This document shows positions 9,790 to 20,940 of a stretch of DNA of 64,000 nucleotides, in pieces (the first letter of the stretch is position 1; the number at the start of each line of letters is the position of its first letter). A model generated the notes under the pieces. That model worked only from the letters and a program-made list of their open reading frames with translations. It was not told where the DNA came from and made no database searches. Source of the DNA: Beauveria sp. NWAFU-1 (Eukaryota; Ascomycota; Sordariomycetes; Hypocreales; Cordycipitaceae); contig JANBXD010000001.1 of NCBI GenBank assembly GCA_024472245.1, positions 3,162,001-3,226,000 of the forward strand, given 5' to 3'. Made by a program: the position numbers and the translations under genes.

Positions 9790-11856
9790 TCACCGACCGT
9801 TAGTCGATGGGTTCTTGTTGTCCTTGGTCTGGCCATCTTGCCCTTTGCCAGTAACAGCACCGGCGTAACTGTTGAAACTGCTCATCCCAAGACCAGCAGA
9901 AGCTCGCTTACGCATACGTGCAGCAGCAACCGGGTCGTCCTCTTCCATACTGAAGACGAAGGCAGGATCTTCCTCATCGATGGGAGTGGTGAAGCGGCCG
10001 GTGACAGACGAGCTGATGCTACCAGTAGAAACATGACGTTCCATGGCACGGTCCTTTCCCACTGTATTGGAACCTACGGTCCTTGCAGATGCGGGGTGTA
10101 GACGCGGGCTGGAGCTGGTGGTGGCGTCGTCAATGCGGCTGCGTTGAAACTGCTGAGAAAGGACAGACATAGAGTCGCCGCCAATTCTCGTGGATGATGG
10201 ACGGCCAGGTGCACTGGTGCCGAAAGCTTCATTACCCATGGTTTGAGCGAGTGTCGAATTTCGTAGGGGGCTACCGACGTGGCCAAAGGGAGAGGCGGCG
10301 TTTCTGGCAGAGCGGGATAGCTCCTCTTCCTCCTTTTGGCGTTGGAAGAGAGAGCCCCAGCGGCTTGGGCTAGAGGCCAAGGGACTTCCATATTTGGAGA
10401 GACTCTCGATGTTGACATCATTCTCCCCCCGCATAGACCCTCTTCTGGCCTTTTCGGCCGGTGTTAAAAGATCCTGAAGGTTCTCTGGGACATAGTTTTC
10501 GGGCCCATTGTCACCAGCATCGTCACCGAAAGCAAAGCTGGCTTCCCAATCGCGGTCAACATTTGTCTTTGGTACACTAGAGCTAAGCATCTTGGGCTTT
10601 GCGTATCTCGACGAGTGCATGGCTCTCTTGCCAAAGTATTCTTCGGAACCAAACGGATTTGAGCTCGGCGGACTGCCGGCGGTAGGGAATTGGTCCGAGT
10701 AGCCAAAGGCTGAGCTGTGCAAAAGCTTGAGGGTATCGGAAGTTCTCGAGTCCTTGACGTTGCTAAGCGAAGAAGCCGGAGATTCAAGACCGAATTTGGA
10801 GGGAACTGATGATGGCCACGGAGCTGCGGGAAAACGTGCGGCGTTGGAGATGCCATTCGAGTCGAAAGAGGCGGGCATTGGGGCGTCGAGAATGGACAAT
10901 CCCTTGGCATTAGCGGGGGAGAAAGCAAATCCATCGCGAGGCGATCCGTAGCTCCCAGGGAAGGCAAAGGGAGACTCGGAGGCGTGGCCGTTGTCGAGGG
11001 TCAGCTGATGGTCGTGGAGCTGCTGTCGGCTCTCGGAGAGGTAGCTGGGGAAGGCGGACTGATCGGCTTCGTAGAGTGATGTGGTGAGGGCGCTGGCGGA
11101 GGATTGATTGTAGGTGGTGTTGGCGGCAGCCGAGGTCGGCGAGGTCGGGTCAGCGGGGCTGCCAGCGAGGGGAGTGGTCACGATTGTGAAGCCATTTTTG
11201 CCGTAGTTGACTCGGCGGCCGTCGGGGAGAACGTGGATATTTGCGCATTTAGGGCCGAATTTGCAATTTCCCTGACATCAATGATTAGTTGGAGACAAGT
11301 CGGAGGTTTACCGAGACTCGGGAGAGCTCGAAATAAACACAAAAAAAAAATGAATAAATTAGTATGGCTCACCTTGGCAAAGTATTTGCAGACAGTCTCG
11401 GATGCGACACCTAACTCATGGCTAAATGGACAGGCATTGCCAGCCTGACAGGCGCCTTGGCGGTAAAACTTGCAGGGAACATGTGAAGTATCTGTGGAAA
11501 GAATGGCGAATTAGCTTTGATAGGAAGTTGAGATGGCAGATTCGAAATGAATTGGGAATGCGAGGGGAGCGCGTGTTGGGTAAGGCATTGGCCATTATTA
11601 GTTGGGTGATCAGTTGGTCGGATCGCAGGTGGTGGACGACGGACCCGCCGGGGGAAGAGTCGCGGCAGAAAAAAAAAACGAGGGCGCGGCGCCGTTGGGT
11701 TCGGAAGCTGGGGCAGGAAGCGCGGAGGCAGAGGGAAGGAAGGGGAGAGAGAAACGTACTGGGAGGACTCCTGGGCATGACGGACGAGGTTGGGCGAGAG
11801 GAGGGGTTGGCGATGCTCATGCTGGAGCTGCGCGCATGGCGATACTCGGGGGGCAT
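9790..11856 (-). CDS. scp3: Tandem CCCH zinc-finger protein, Scp3-type
   Basis: Exons are 11856-11760, 11491-11373 and 11271-9790, with agreeing phases (about 566 residues). After a Ser-rich N-terminus (MPPEYRHARSSS) come two CCCH fingers, each C-x7-C-x5-C-x3-H: one around CKFYRQGAC and one around CKYFAKGNC. The second is split by the 101 bp intron 2. The fingers suggest RNA binding. The rest is a long Ser/Pro-rich, presumably disordered region with repeated SP motifs and a conserved-looking acidic stretch (EEDPAFVFSMEEDD) near the C-terminus. The arrangement matches the fungal family named after fission yeast Scp3 (spindle poison sensitivity). The frame stays open upstream to an ATG at 12468, so the true start may lie further out. 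Confidence 0.85.
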
Positions 11857-12562
11857 GTTGGCAATGGGCGGCCGTGACGAGCGTCGTCGGTGGGTGGAGG
11901 AGGAAGAGGAAGAGACGGACGAGGCAAGACGTCTTGTGTGACGGTGGAGAGAGGGGGGAGTAGAGGAGGGGGAAGGCGGCGAGCGAAGTGGGGGGAGGAG
12001 AAGAGGAAGAGGGAGAGGAGGATCACGACAAGTGGTGGTGGTGTTGTTGCCTTTGGGGAGCGTTGTGACGGCTGCAGCCCGTTGAGGGGAAATGAAATCG
12101 GGTGGTGATGGGGCGGGAGAGGGTGGACGGTAGGCAAGTTGTAGGGGTTGCAGGTGATGGTGATGGTGTTGCTGAAGTTGCTGGTAATGATGCTGTTGAC
12201 GGTGATGATGCTGCTGCTGTTGCTGCTGAGCCGACTGCTGAGCCGCCTGTAGGGCTGCCTGCAGGGCCGCCTGTTGTAACTGTTGTGGCTGTTGAAGATG
12301 CTGTCGCTGGCCCCTGTGCAGCGCTTGTGGTTGCTGTTCGTCAATGGACCCCCCGCTATCCTGCCCTTTCCCAGTGGAACGTCGTCCCCTGTTTTCCCGC
12401 TCTCGCCCAAGCAGCAGCCGCTGTGAGTGCGGTCCGTCCGTCCACTGCAACACTTCGGCAAATCCCATGTCGGACGAAATGCGACGATGCGCGGATTCGG
12501 AACCGGTAAAGAATGAAAAAGGAAAAAAAAAAAGGAAAAAGGAAAAAAAGAAGAGAGACAAG
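11857..12562 (-). other. 5' leader or in-frame Gln/His-rich N-terminal extension of the CCCH gene
   Basis: The frame of CCCH exon 1 continues upstream without a stop. An ATG at 12468 would add 204 residues, including runs of Gln and His between about 12290 and 12150, then Pro- and Ser-rich stretches. The outer end (12507-12562) is an A/G tract on the plus strand, hence pyrimidine-rich on the coding strand, as seen close to fungal transcription starts. This could be a long untranslated leader or a real extension; the sequence alone does not decide. Confidence 0.5.
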
Positions 12563-15400
12563 GAGAAACTAGTATTGTATTCCCGTCGTTTCTTTTTTCG
12601 CGCTTGATTCGCCCTCTGCTGCCAAGATCAACACTTGCTGCCTAGGTAGGCCGCACTCTCTGAATCACTGTCCCGGCCGTCGTCGACTTTGTCGCCAAGG
12701 TAGGTACCCAGAGAAGAGGGAAAAAATTGTCAAACGTCAAATATCCGATCTTGTCAGACTTTTTTTTCCGTCTTTTCCGCAAAAATGCTGCACAACGTCA
12801 CGGATCCACGCTGCTGCTTGTGGTGGTCGCCGAATCTGTATGCAGTATAACACGTGGTTGGTCAGAATGCAACCGTGTATAAGTCGGCTGAGCAGGACGC
12901 GACTGATGCTAGAAAATGTCAGAAAAAACCAGCAAAAATGAGTAAACTGAACAACAGAATAATGAAGCAGAAAAGTGAATTGAAATGCTAGAAAATCTGG
13001 GGGCATCTGCCGTTCTGCCAGCTGAAATCGGACCAAAGCCCCAAAATAGCCAGACAGGCTTGATATTGCCAATACTGCGGCGTGACCCGGACACCATTCT
13101 CTGGCGCACAAATACTCGAAAAGAGTCGTTACTTACCAAGAATGAAACTGCAAAGCGAGTTTCCCTGGAATTGAGTAGTGTAGGAGAAGAGGCGGGAATA
13201 ACTTTGCTTTGTGTAATCCCGATTGTAAGAGACTTGTACCGGGTTTCTCTGTAGATTTGTTAAAACGGCGGGACTATAAAACGTGCGAACTTGCACAGAC
13301 AAGAAAGCAACACAGGAGAAACACAACCAAGACCTCTCGGCTCAGCAAGGGGGCGCAGCCTTGGTCTTATACCAAAAACACACTACTGAAAATCCCCCAT
13401 GTAGACACAAGTAGTGTGCCTACGCGACCCATGGTGGTGGTGGTTTGTAGTAATGGTGGGAGAAGACGGCACGGCAAAATTCGTCCGTCTTTGCCAATGC
13501 TACATACATACGTAGGTACGTAGGTACTGGTCCCTTTCTCCTGCGCCTATAGGATCCCTTGATTAGGCCATCTACGTAATAAACCACTGAGTCTCCTCTT
13601 TTTTTTTCTAATCGGGATGCTCAAGAATCATGCAATTCTTGGTACGTGTGCATCCTCACCTTGTTGGACTCATCACTCGCGTTTCCTCGCCACTTAGCTT
13701 TGCTCGCCACTTACCTTTGCTCGCCTCTACATACATACCTTTGCACGGTCAGTTGTATAGATACACACGCGCGCACTCACCCATGACAAATATGACGCAG
13801 TGAAAAAAGTACTCGACGGAAAACTACAACAACAACAAGAACAAGAGCCATAGGCCACCGGAAAGGGAAGAAAACGGCTGCGTGCAAGTGATTGCGGACT
13901 GTGTTGCGTGAGGCGCCCCTTCGTCCCAGGTGTGGACATGTGGCCGCCCCCCTCCAACACGCTTGATACCTCGCCCCCGGCCGGCCGTGCCACGATACGA
14001 TGCTGTAGGTTTCCCGTTTCCTCTAGTTCTCAACCAGCGACCGCCCTTTTTTTGTTACCCTCTGGTCATGGGTACCCGCGGCATCGTACCGAAAACTCAG
14101 AAGTTGCAAGTTGCCTAGCGGGGGTCTATGAATGACCCCCATACATATCCGAGCATCACACTCCCACTAGCCAGACTCACTTCATTCCTCTCTGCCTGGA
14201 AACCTCGGAACTGGACACACCCCCTACAAAAACCACCGCACGTCATCCATACGACGATAACGGCACTATTCGATGTTGTAGCTGTTTTTGTGTGTTGACA
14301 TCTTTTGCTTAGAGCTTTCTCCGCTTATTATTGACGCAGGGGAGCTGAAGATGGATTGTCTCGCCATGAATCGACTAACACAAAGGGTAATGAGTTGCCC
14401 GAGACCTGGTCGGCGAAAAGCTCTTCAGAGACGAAGCGAAACTAAGGCCGGATTTTGCCCGACACGTCGTTACTTGTACCTTGATCCTACCATGATGATT
14501 TTTGTCGCAAATAACTCGTGGCTCTGGTTCTTTTTGGGGGGGGAGCTTTGGCTCCCTGGGGGTCATCCGCCCTCGTTGTCGTGAATGGCAGCACCGTCTC
14601 AAGCTTGTCTCCGTGCGGTGCGTTTGTTTAATAAACACATGTTTTTGCCGTTCTATCGAGGACCAGACATGGACACCATCTGAGCTCCCCCAAGGTGGCC
14701 GTGGGTACTGCGGTATCATGACCGCCGTCAAGTCTGGCACCTTCACTCCGTCTGCCCATCGACCGCCGAGTTCATGCAAGAGACGAACTGCGCCACTGCA
14801 TTCTGGCATAGTCTATCGTGCATACATGCACAATCATTTCCTACTGGTAGATTGCAGATGCCAGAGACTCGGTCTTTCCCTGTTTTCCCCCATAAAAGCT
14901 TTCACAAGTGCGGGCGGCCATGCAGCTGTGATGGTTGCGAGTCCGCTACGAAGATGATGCAACTGTCCGTGTACTTGGAATCATGTATGGCGCACATTCC
15001 TTGATCAACTCGCGTCGGGCTCACTCCGAAGCAGCCGTTGTTGTAAGCATCACCTGTTTCCATGGTGCGGAATCGTAAATAGTTCGCTGCAAAGTTGCCA
15101 CCGCTGCCTCGACGTCTGCTGATCATCCCCTCCCCCCTTCGTATGCCCTATCCTCAAAGTTTACATCTACGGCTTGTGATTTGCCAGCGATACCCACAAG
15201 ATCCGATGCTGCGCTGAGCTGCATAGTGTCAGATTACAAAGGGTTACGCATGCAATTTGACCCCAGGTTCATCGGATATAAGCCTCGACGGACCAACCAT
15301 CTCTCGCTGTGGTCATTGCCGATAGTTGAAGTTTTTGTGGGTTTCAGTAGCTCTCAGCTGACAATGGCCGTACAAGAAAATACCAAACTATGACCTACTT
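12563..15400. other. Gene desert, left part
   Basis: No gene is supported on either strand. The stretch holds simple sequence: CGTAGGTA repeated twice at 13511-13526, a 17 bp tandem repeat at 13686-13719, a G-run near 14540 and pyrimidine tracts. Small frames of 60-150 codons overlap in many frames and carry no domain. It may be an extended upstream regulatory region for the CCCH gene. Confidence 0.5.
13686..13719. repeat. 17 bp tandem repeat, two copies plus a stub
   Basis: The unit CTCGCCACTTAGCTTTG at 13686-13702 is followed at once by a copy with one mismatch at 13703-13719, then by the first six bases of a third copy. It lies inside the gene desert. Confidence 0.75.
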
Positions 15401-15654
15401 ATACCCTATTTATAAAGTTGGCTAAATACACAGCCCTCACCGCATCACCGCCGCCTTTTGCGCAGTGCTAGTTGATCGCCAGGAAGCCGTGGCTCGCGAG
15501 GCGCAAGGACCCCCCCCTTCTCCCAACCCCCAGCAATAATTTATTCACACCGTCGAGGACAAAAAGCTTCGGCGTCTCCGGAATGCGTTTTGGTTTCGCT
15601 CTCGCTTCTGCAGCTCATCACGTTCACCACCGTTCAGCCCGGGTTTCCCTTCTT

Positions 15655-15671
15655 GGGGGGGGGGGGGGGGG
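15655..15671 (+). repeat. Seventeen-base G homopolymer
   Basis: Seventeen consecutive G residues follow TTCTT. Such a run can form a G-quadruplex and is also prone to length errors in sequencing and assembly. Confidence 0.9.
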
Positions 15672-16435
15672 TCCTATGGGGCTTTTTGACAGCTGAGCTG
15701 CAAGCGCTCTTGTTGATTTCCCCGCGCTACATGCATGGCAGAAAAGCCCATGGCGGTGGCTCCCAATAACGTTGCTTGAATTCCTGTTATAGAATACCAG
15801 AAATACGGGCGGCGGTGGTTCACTAGAAAAGCCACGGCCCATATAAATAACGGCAGACGCGGCCAGCGGCGCGGCGCGAACCACACAATGGTAGTTATCC
15901 CCATCCCGTTCTGAGACTACTCAACAGCTGAATCTTAGTCTCCTTGGTAGATGGGCAAGGGTCGCGGGTTGCAGCGCAGCCGGGTGTTTTGCAGCGGCCG
16001 CATCATCACGAAGAAGGCATGCAACTGTAGCACAGCCGCACGTCTTGTCCTCCCTCGGCCGCCCATCCCGACATGTCCACCGCGTTTCCGGTGGGCTCTC
16101 AAAAAACAAAAAAAAACAAAAAAATATAAATAAAAAACGAATGAATCGCGCCGTCCCTCCCCGAACACAACCCCAACGAGCGACACGTGCCGTCAAAAAG
16201 GGCTCTTGGCAGTCCGAGACAATGATGTGCTGTTGGTGGCATCGGCAGTGGGGAACGCACTACGCCATCGCGCAGGCCACACGGGCAGGTGTCCGGGCAA
16301 GTCACATCTCACATCTTTTTTAGAACCTTGCCGGAAAGGGAGGGATGGATGGATGGGATGGCAAGATGGATGGGCGGCTGCCTGCGGCGCGCGGGATTGC
16401 CTTTCGCCTGTCAAGTGTCTCACGGAGGAGAGCCC

Positions 16436-16609
16436 CATGCATGATCGGGAAACGCAAGCTGCATGCTGCACTGTGCTGAACTTGCCTTTTGCAGTCTTGG
16501 CTCGGCTGCGGGAGAGGGAGGGGGGGGCCGCATTCATGCAGGCTCTCTCGTACGCACATGCATGCAGAACAGTGGCATTAGCTCAAACGCCTGCATGCAT
16601 CGAGCATGC
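16436..16609. promoter_or_regulatory. Cluster of CATGCATG / GCATGC palindromes
   Basis: Within 174 bp there are CATGCATG at 16436-16443, GCATGC at 16461-16466, CATGCATGCA at 16557-16566, TGCATGCA at 16592-16599 and GCATGC at 16604-16609. Further single copies occur elsewhere in the desert, for example near 15730 and 17407. A binding role is inferred from density and symmetry only. Confidence 0.35.
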
Positions 16610-18000
16610 CCGTTTTTTGAGTCTACTTGGTACGAATGCTGCACGTCGGTGCGATTTCGTCTAATGTATGCACTTGCAGCTCTCGCGCAGCAGACAGGTC
16701 GGTCGGCCTGCGGTGCAGCAGAATACGCGTGCCCATGGTAGCATTGCAGACCCAGGCCATATTCACGAGAACAAATTTGCCTTGGAGACTTGTTGTAAGC
16801 CATAACTAGCTTTACTGCCCACCCAATTTCTTCTTTTTCAACTATTGCTCTACGCAGTGTTCTTCGAGTCCATGGCTAAGCCTGGCGTTGTCTGCAGGCC
16901 AAGCCACTTGACCGCATTTGACTCGTGCAGAACATGGACTATTTACAGAGACCCCGTCTTTCCCAGTCAGCTCGACTTATATACAGCGAACCGTTGACGC
17001 GTGCGACTCGCGGTCGTCAACAGTGTGGCGAGTGGCGTGGCTACCATGCACACCAAATAGCCAGCCCTCATGATCCTCGTCCATGCCACCATGGCCTACT
17101 CGCAGGCGACCTTACCTGCCCTATTCGTAGTCAATACTGGCCATTGGCCGAATGAGCCCTTTTTAGCTCTAGAGCTAGTGTGGGATGGCCAGCTTGCGCA
17201 ACTACGTGCATTAAATGTAAATCAGGGAAAAGAATCAACCCAACCCATGCCCCGCATGATGCTATTGACAAGTGCAGGGCCATAGCCTGGCAGATCGCCG
17301 GCTGCTGATCTCGGTCTGAATCACATCAGCCATTGGATTGTCGCTGCTTGATTAATGAAGCGCTTTCGAGTCGGAGCGGTCCCCGACGGAGCCTAAATCG
17401 AGCATCATGCATGTGTACCCCAGCAGGCCCAAGATTTCATACTGATCTGCGCATGCCTCGCACTTGGTCTGTTTATTTATATTGCGCTTGCTATTCCCAC
17501 CGACTGCCAGAAGGAAATGTAATCGCCGAGAAAAGAATAAAGCTGCGGCCTGTGCATGTTTCAAACGTCTCCGTCACGGCGTCTCTGGTGGTGGTGGGAA
17601 TACCAACCCCAAAGGAGAATAGCAGCGTAGTCCTCGTCACCCCCCCCTTCTAAATTTCCATTGTACACGAGTGCCATTGTACTTGTAGATATAACTTGTC
17701 GGATCTGTCTTGACGGGTGACCACATGCCCCTCCACACCTTGCCGAAGGTGCGCCTTGGCTTGCCGCCGACGGGCACCGCCGCCGTACCTTGAGTTTCGC
17801 TCAGCTGGCCGGCTAGTTCTTTTGCGGCAGACCATCTCGCTGTGCTTCGGAGAAACGGAAAGTCCATTTCCTGTTTGATCGTCATGCATATTTCATGCCG
17901 ATACGGATGACACTTCTTGGGCTAATAACACCTTCCTTGTGCGGTTCCTGGGACTTATCAACACGCACAGGCTCGTTTCGGCACCATGACTCCTGGAAAT

Positions 18001-20040
18001 AAACTCACAGGATAGAAATTGTGTTAATAGATGAGGATACCATGTAGAAACGTTTCGTTGAGCGTTTTCTTTTCATACTGCTGCCTGATCAGGTGCCTCG
18101 GGCGATATGTGTCGCAAGGCAGCTGCCTTTTTTCCGTAGCGGCCGTTCACACCACCTCAGACTCGACACGTACATATGGCAATCGCATATCATCTTTCTG
18201 ACTCGAGAGACAACACCTGAAACTAAGTCAGAGAAAATTACACCGGAGAAATGGCCGCACCCAAGAACTGTACAGAAGGCAGCAGCATATAGGCGACAGT
18301 GCACACCATCCATCGGTGCACTCTGATTTCCTGCCTCATTCACCACATGTTCATGATTGTATCCTCGCAATTTCGTATAAGCCACAAAGCCATGGCGCTC
18401 CTGTCAGCATCTTGGCAGCTCGGGAGAGCGAAGGAAGCATGGGGAGGGCTGCACCTCTTGGTGCTGGCCAGCCTGTTGCCGACGAGGGCACCGCAGACCT
18501 GGGAGCGGCGTACAGCCACTCATCGTCCTTTATACTGCGAGATCTGCCAAAAACGGCGGAGTTTTCTGACCTATTCCCACCATCTTCTCCTACCCGCCCG
18601 CACCGTTCAACGCTGTGAGCGGGCGGCACTTTTTTGCATCCCATGATCGTTGTTGTAGACCCACCACTGACGTCTCTGGTGTAAGTGCAAACGACCTGTT
18701 TCAGTCAAACTCCTTGTGTACTCACCACACTGGAATTTTTTATCGACTATTGAGTGTTATGTCTGAATGGGAAAGTCGCGTTGGGGTTAAAGGTGGCTTA
18801 AAGCTGCGCTGTGTACAACGCCGAAGCTGGGGAATGACCACGGGCGACAGGGATTTTGCCAGCTTCTCTCAAAGAAACAGGAGGCTGAATTGAATTAAGT
18901 CGAGGGTTGATGGTATTCGTCACTTTTCTCACATGTGATGCGACTCAGGCGTTTGATGAGCGTCTGCTTGACAGAAGGCAGGTGCAGAATGAAGGGCTGC
19001 GTTGGTGGTTGCTACTAGACTCTGGGATCGCAGCAACAGTCGAAACAGACTTGAAAAGTTTTCCAGTAGCTGACGGGTAACTGTGAACTTGAAAAGCAAC
19101 TCAAAAAGCTCATACAGACTTTTGGCAATTATCTCCTTGATCCTCTTGCATTTGGAAATGGTGCAAGTTCAGATGCACGCGCTTTACTCTTGGCCGTTCT
19201 CTATGCACGCGAGAATCCGTCTGCTTGGGAATCTTTCTCTCAAGCAGTATAACCAGAGACGGTTGCTTTTCAGTATAATTCCAGTACAAGCTCTTCAAGT
19301 ATCTTAATGTTGCCTACCTGGCTTGCATCCGCCTGGTTTGACGCAAATCGAATTGCGGAGAGATGCTGAGATGCTTGAGTGCTCTCAATCGAATCCTCGG
19401 ATCCATCAACAAGGACATTAGTATAGCCGGCCTACGAAAGAAGATATATTTTAGCCAAACTGTATATAATTCGGAATATGCTCTCTTTCATCAATCTTTC
19501 TTCGCGCTTTCATCGCGCGGTTGGTGTCGGGCACATGTCCACGTCTACAATTTCTACTCATTCGTCGCTCATTCGCCGCCTACATAGACCGGATTTTAAT
19601 ATCCTATTAAGCTCAATATACCATTTCATACGAGTCCAATCAGTACTTGTGAATTTCCATTAAATGGCATGTCGACCGCAAAATTATGGAAATGCCGGGG
19701 TCGTGAATGAACACCTGGAACAGTAGTGAAGGAAGCTGCCTCGACCAGGTCACCGGAGCGCCAACACCGCACAATATCTTGATCGTCAATCGGGGAATTT
19801 ATATAACAGAAAGATTTATTGAATGGAATCGCGACACAGTCACCAATGCCTAGGCCGTCGCGGGCACCAAAGGTCTTGCAAGTCGATCGCCGTGACTCGG
19901 TTTGACCTTTCCGGTCCCCAATTGTCTATAGGCACGGCGGCATGCTACACTGCGTGTTGTGCCCAGCCGGCTACAAAGTGTCAAGTGGTTGTGCCGTACT
20001 GAAGAGTCGGTAATGCAGCATTGCTGCCCAGTCTGCTGAT
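18001..20040. other. Gene desert, right part
   Basis: No gene is supported. Composition drifts toward AT to the right, and frames are short on both strands. No repeat boundary is visible until about 20042. Confidence 0.5.
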
Positions 20041-20041
20041 T

Positions 20042-20500
20042 TTCGGAAGTTTAAACCCCTTAGTCTTCTTCTTTCTTCCCTAGCTTTATCATCATTGTAT
20101 CTTTTTACTACCTCTAGCTTTCATAATCTCTCTTTCGATATACTTATATAATATAATCTTACTACATCTTATACTACGGCTTTATCTATGTGCGCCTCTT
20201 TTACCCTTCCCCTATCCCTCCAAGGCTATCCTGTTCATAGTCAGCTAATCTTTATAAAACCACTACCACTACTACGCTAAACTCACCACCTCACTCTCGC
20301 CTTATTTTTGGTCTGCCTCCTGACTTCCTTGCTTAGACTAAGGCGATCGCTAAGCGCGATCACGATTCGTATCCGCCCCGGACCGCCCTGGGTCCGGGGT
20401 GCCCCCGGCTGAGGAGGAGGACGACGACGACAACGAGATACGCCCGCCTCATATTCAATCAAGTACCGGCTGATTATGCGATCAGATTGGCCCACTTATA
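20042..20500. repeat. AT-rich block with adjoining GC-rich hairpin, repeat-like relic
   Basis: From about 20042 to 20300 the sequence is pyrimidine- and TA-rich with almost no CpG. It then changes abruptly to GC-rich sequence with GCGATCGC, a perfect hairpin and a GAGGAGGAGGACGACGACGAC run. Such a sharp composition change is common at old, mutated transposable elements in fungi. No transposase or reverse transcriptase motif is left, so the element type cannot be named. Confidence 0.35.
20376..20399. other. Perfect 9 bp stem GC-rich hairpin
   Basis: CCCCGGACC at 20376-20384 is the exact reverse complement of GGTCCGGGG at 20391-20399, with a six-base loop GCCCTG. It lies 540 bp before the amidohydrolase start, inside the repeat-like block. 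It may be part of an element end or a transcribed hairpin. Confidence 0.7.
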
Positions 20501-20940
20501 TCACGACAGCTCTGCACTTTCAATGCCGTGATGCTGATTATGCTACTAATACTGCACATCCAAGCATGAAGAGGTCTGCAGCGCCAACTTGCGCCGGCCT
20601 AAATACTCTGGGGCGCGTCACGAGTAGACAGCCTTCAGCTGAATATAAGGTTATAAACTGACTCAAACAGAGCCCCTGTAAGAGCTCTATAAGTTCACTT
20701 TGACGTGGCAATGCAAGCCGCGGCTGCCCTGTTAGAAGGGGTACAGCGCGCTGACCCACTAATCTGCAACAGCTTCACCGGCAGATCTCTCTTTGTAACA
20801 ACCCCCTTCCGGCAGAATTATTCAGTAATCTACGAATCATTTGTTAGCCTCGTATACTTAAGCCGTTCATTGACGCCTCTCATTGACACTTTTTTTGGGG
20901 GATATTATTCAAATTACAGAAGCATCCTCTGACAGCAGCA
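20501..20940 (+). promoter_or_regulatory. Upstream region of the amidohydrolase gene
   Basis: No gene is seen in these 440 bp. It holds AT-rich patches near 20812-20870 and a run of T then G at 20890-20900 shortly before the start codon. No specific element was recognised. Confidence 0.35.

Larger units (their letters stand above)
15401..18000. other. Gene desert, middle part
   Basis: No gene is supported. It holds a 17 bp G homopolymer (15655-15671), an A-rich run near 16100-16135, and a cluster of CATGCATG/GCATGC palindromes at 16436-16609. Open frames are short and without domains. Confidence 0.5.

Noticed and set aside
12169..12300. CAG/CTG-rich stretch considered as a CRISPR-like or satellite array
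   Set aside because: It is an irregular trinucleotide tract without equal repeats and spacers, within the CCCH leader or extension.
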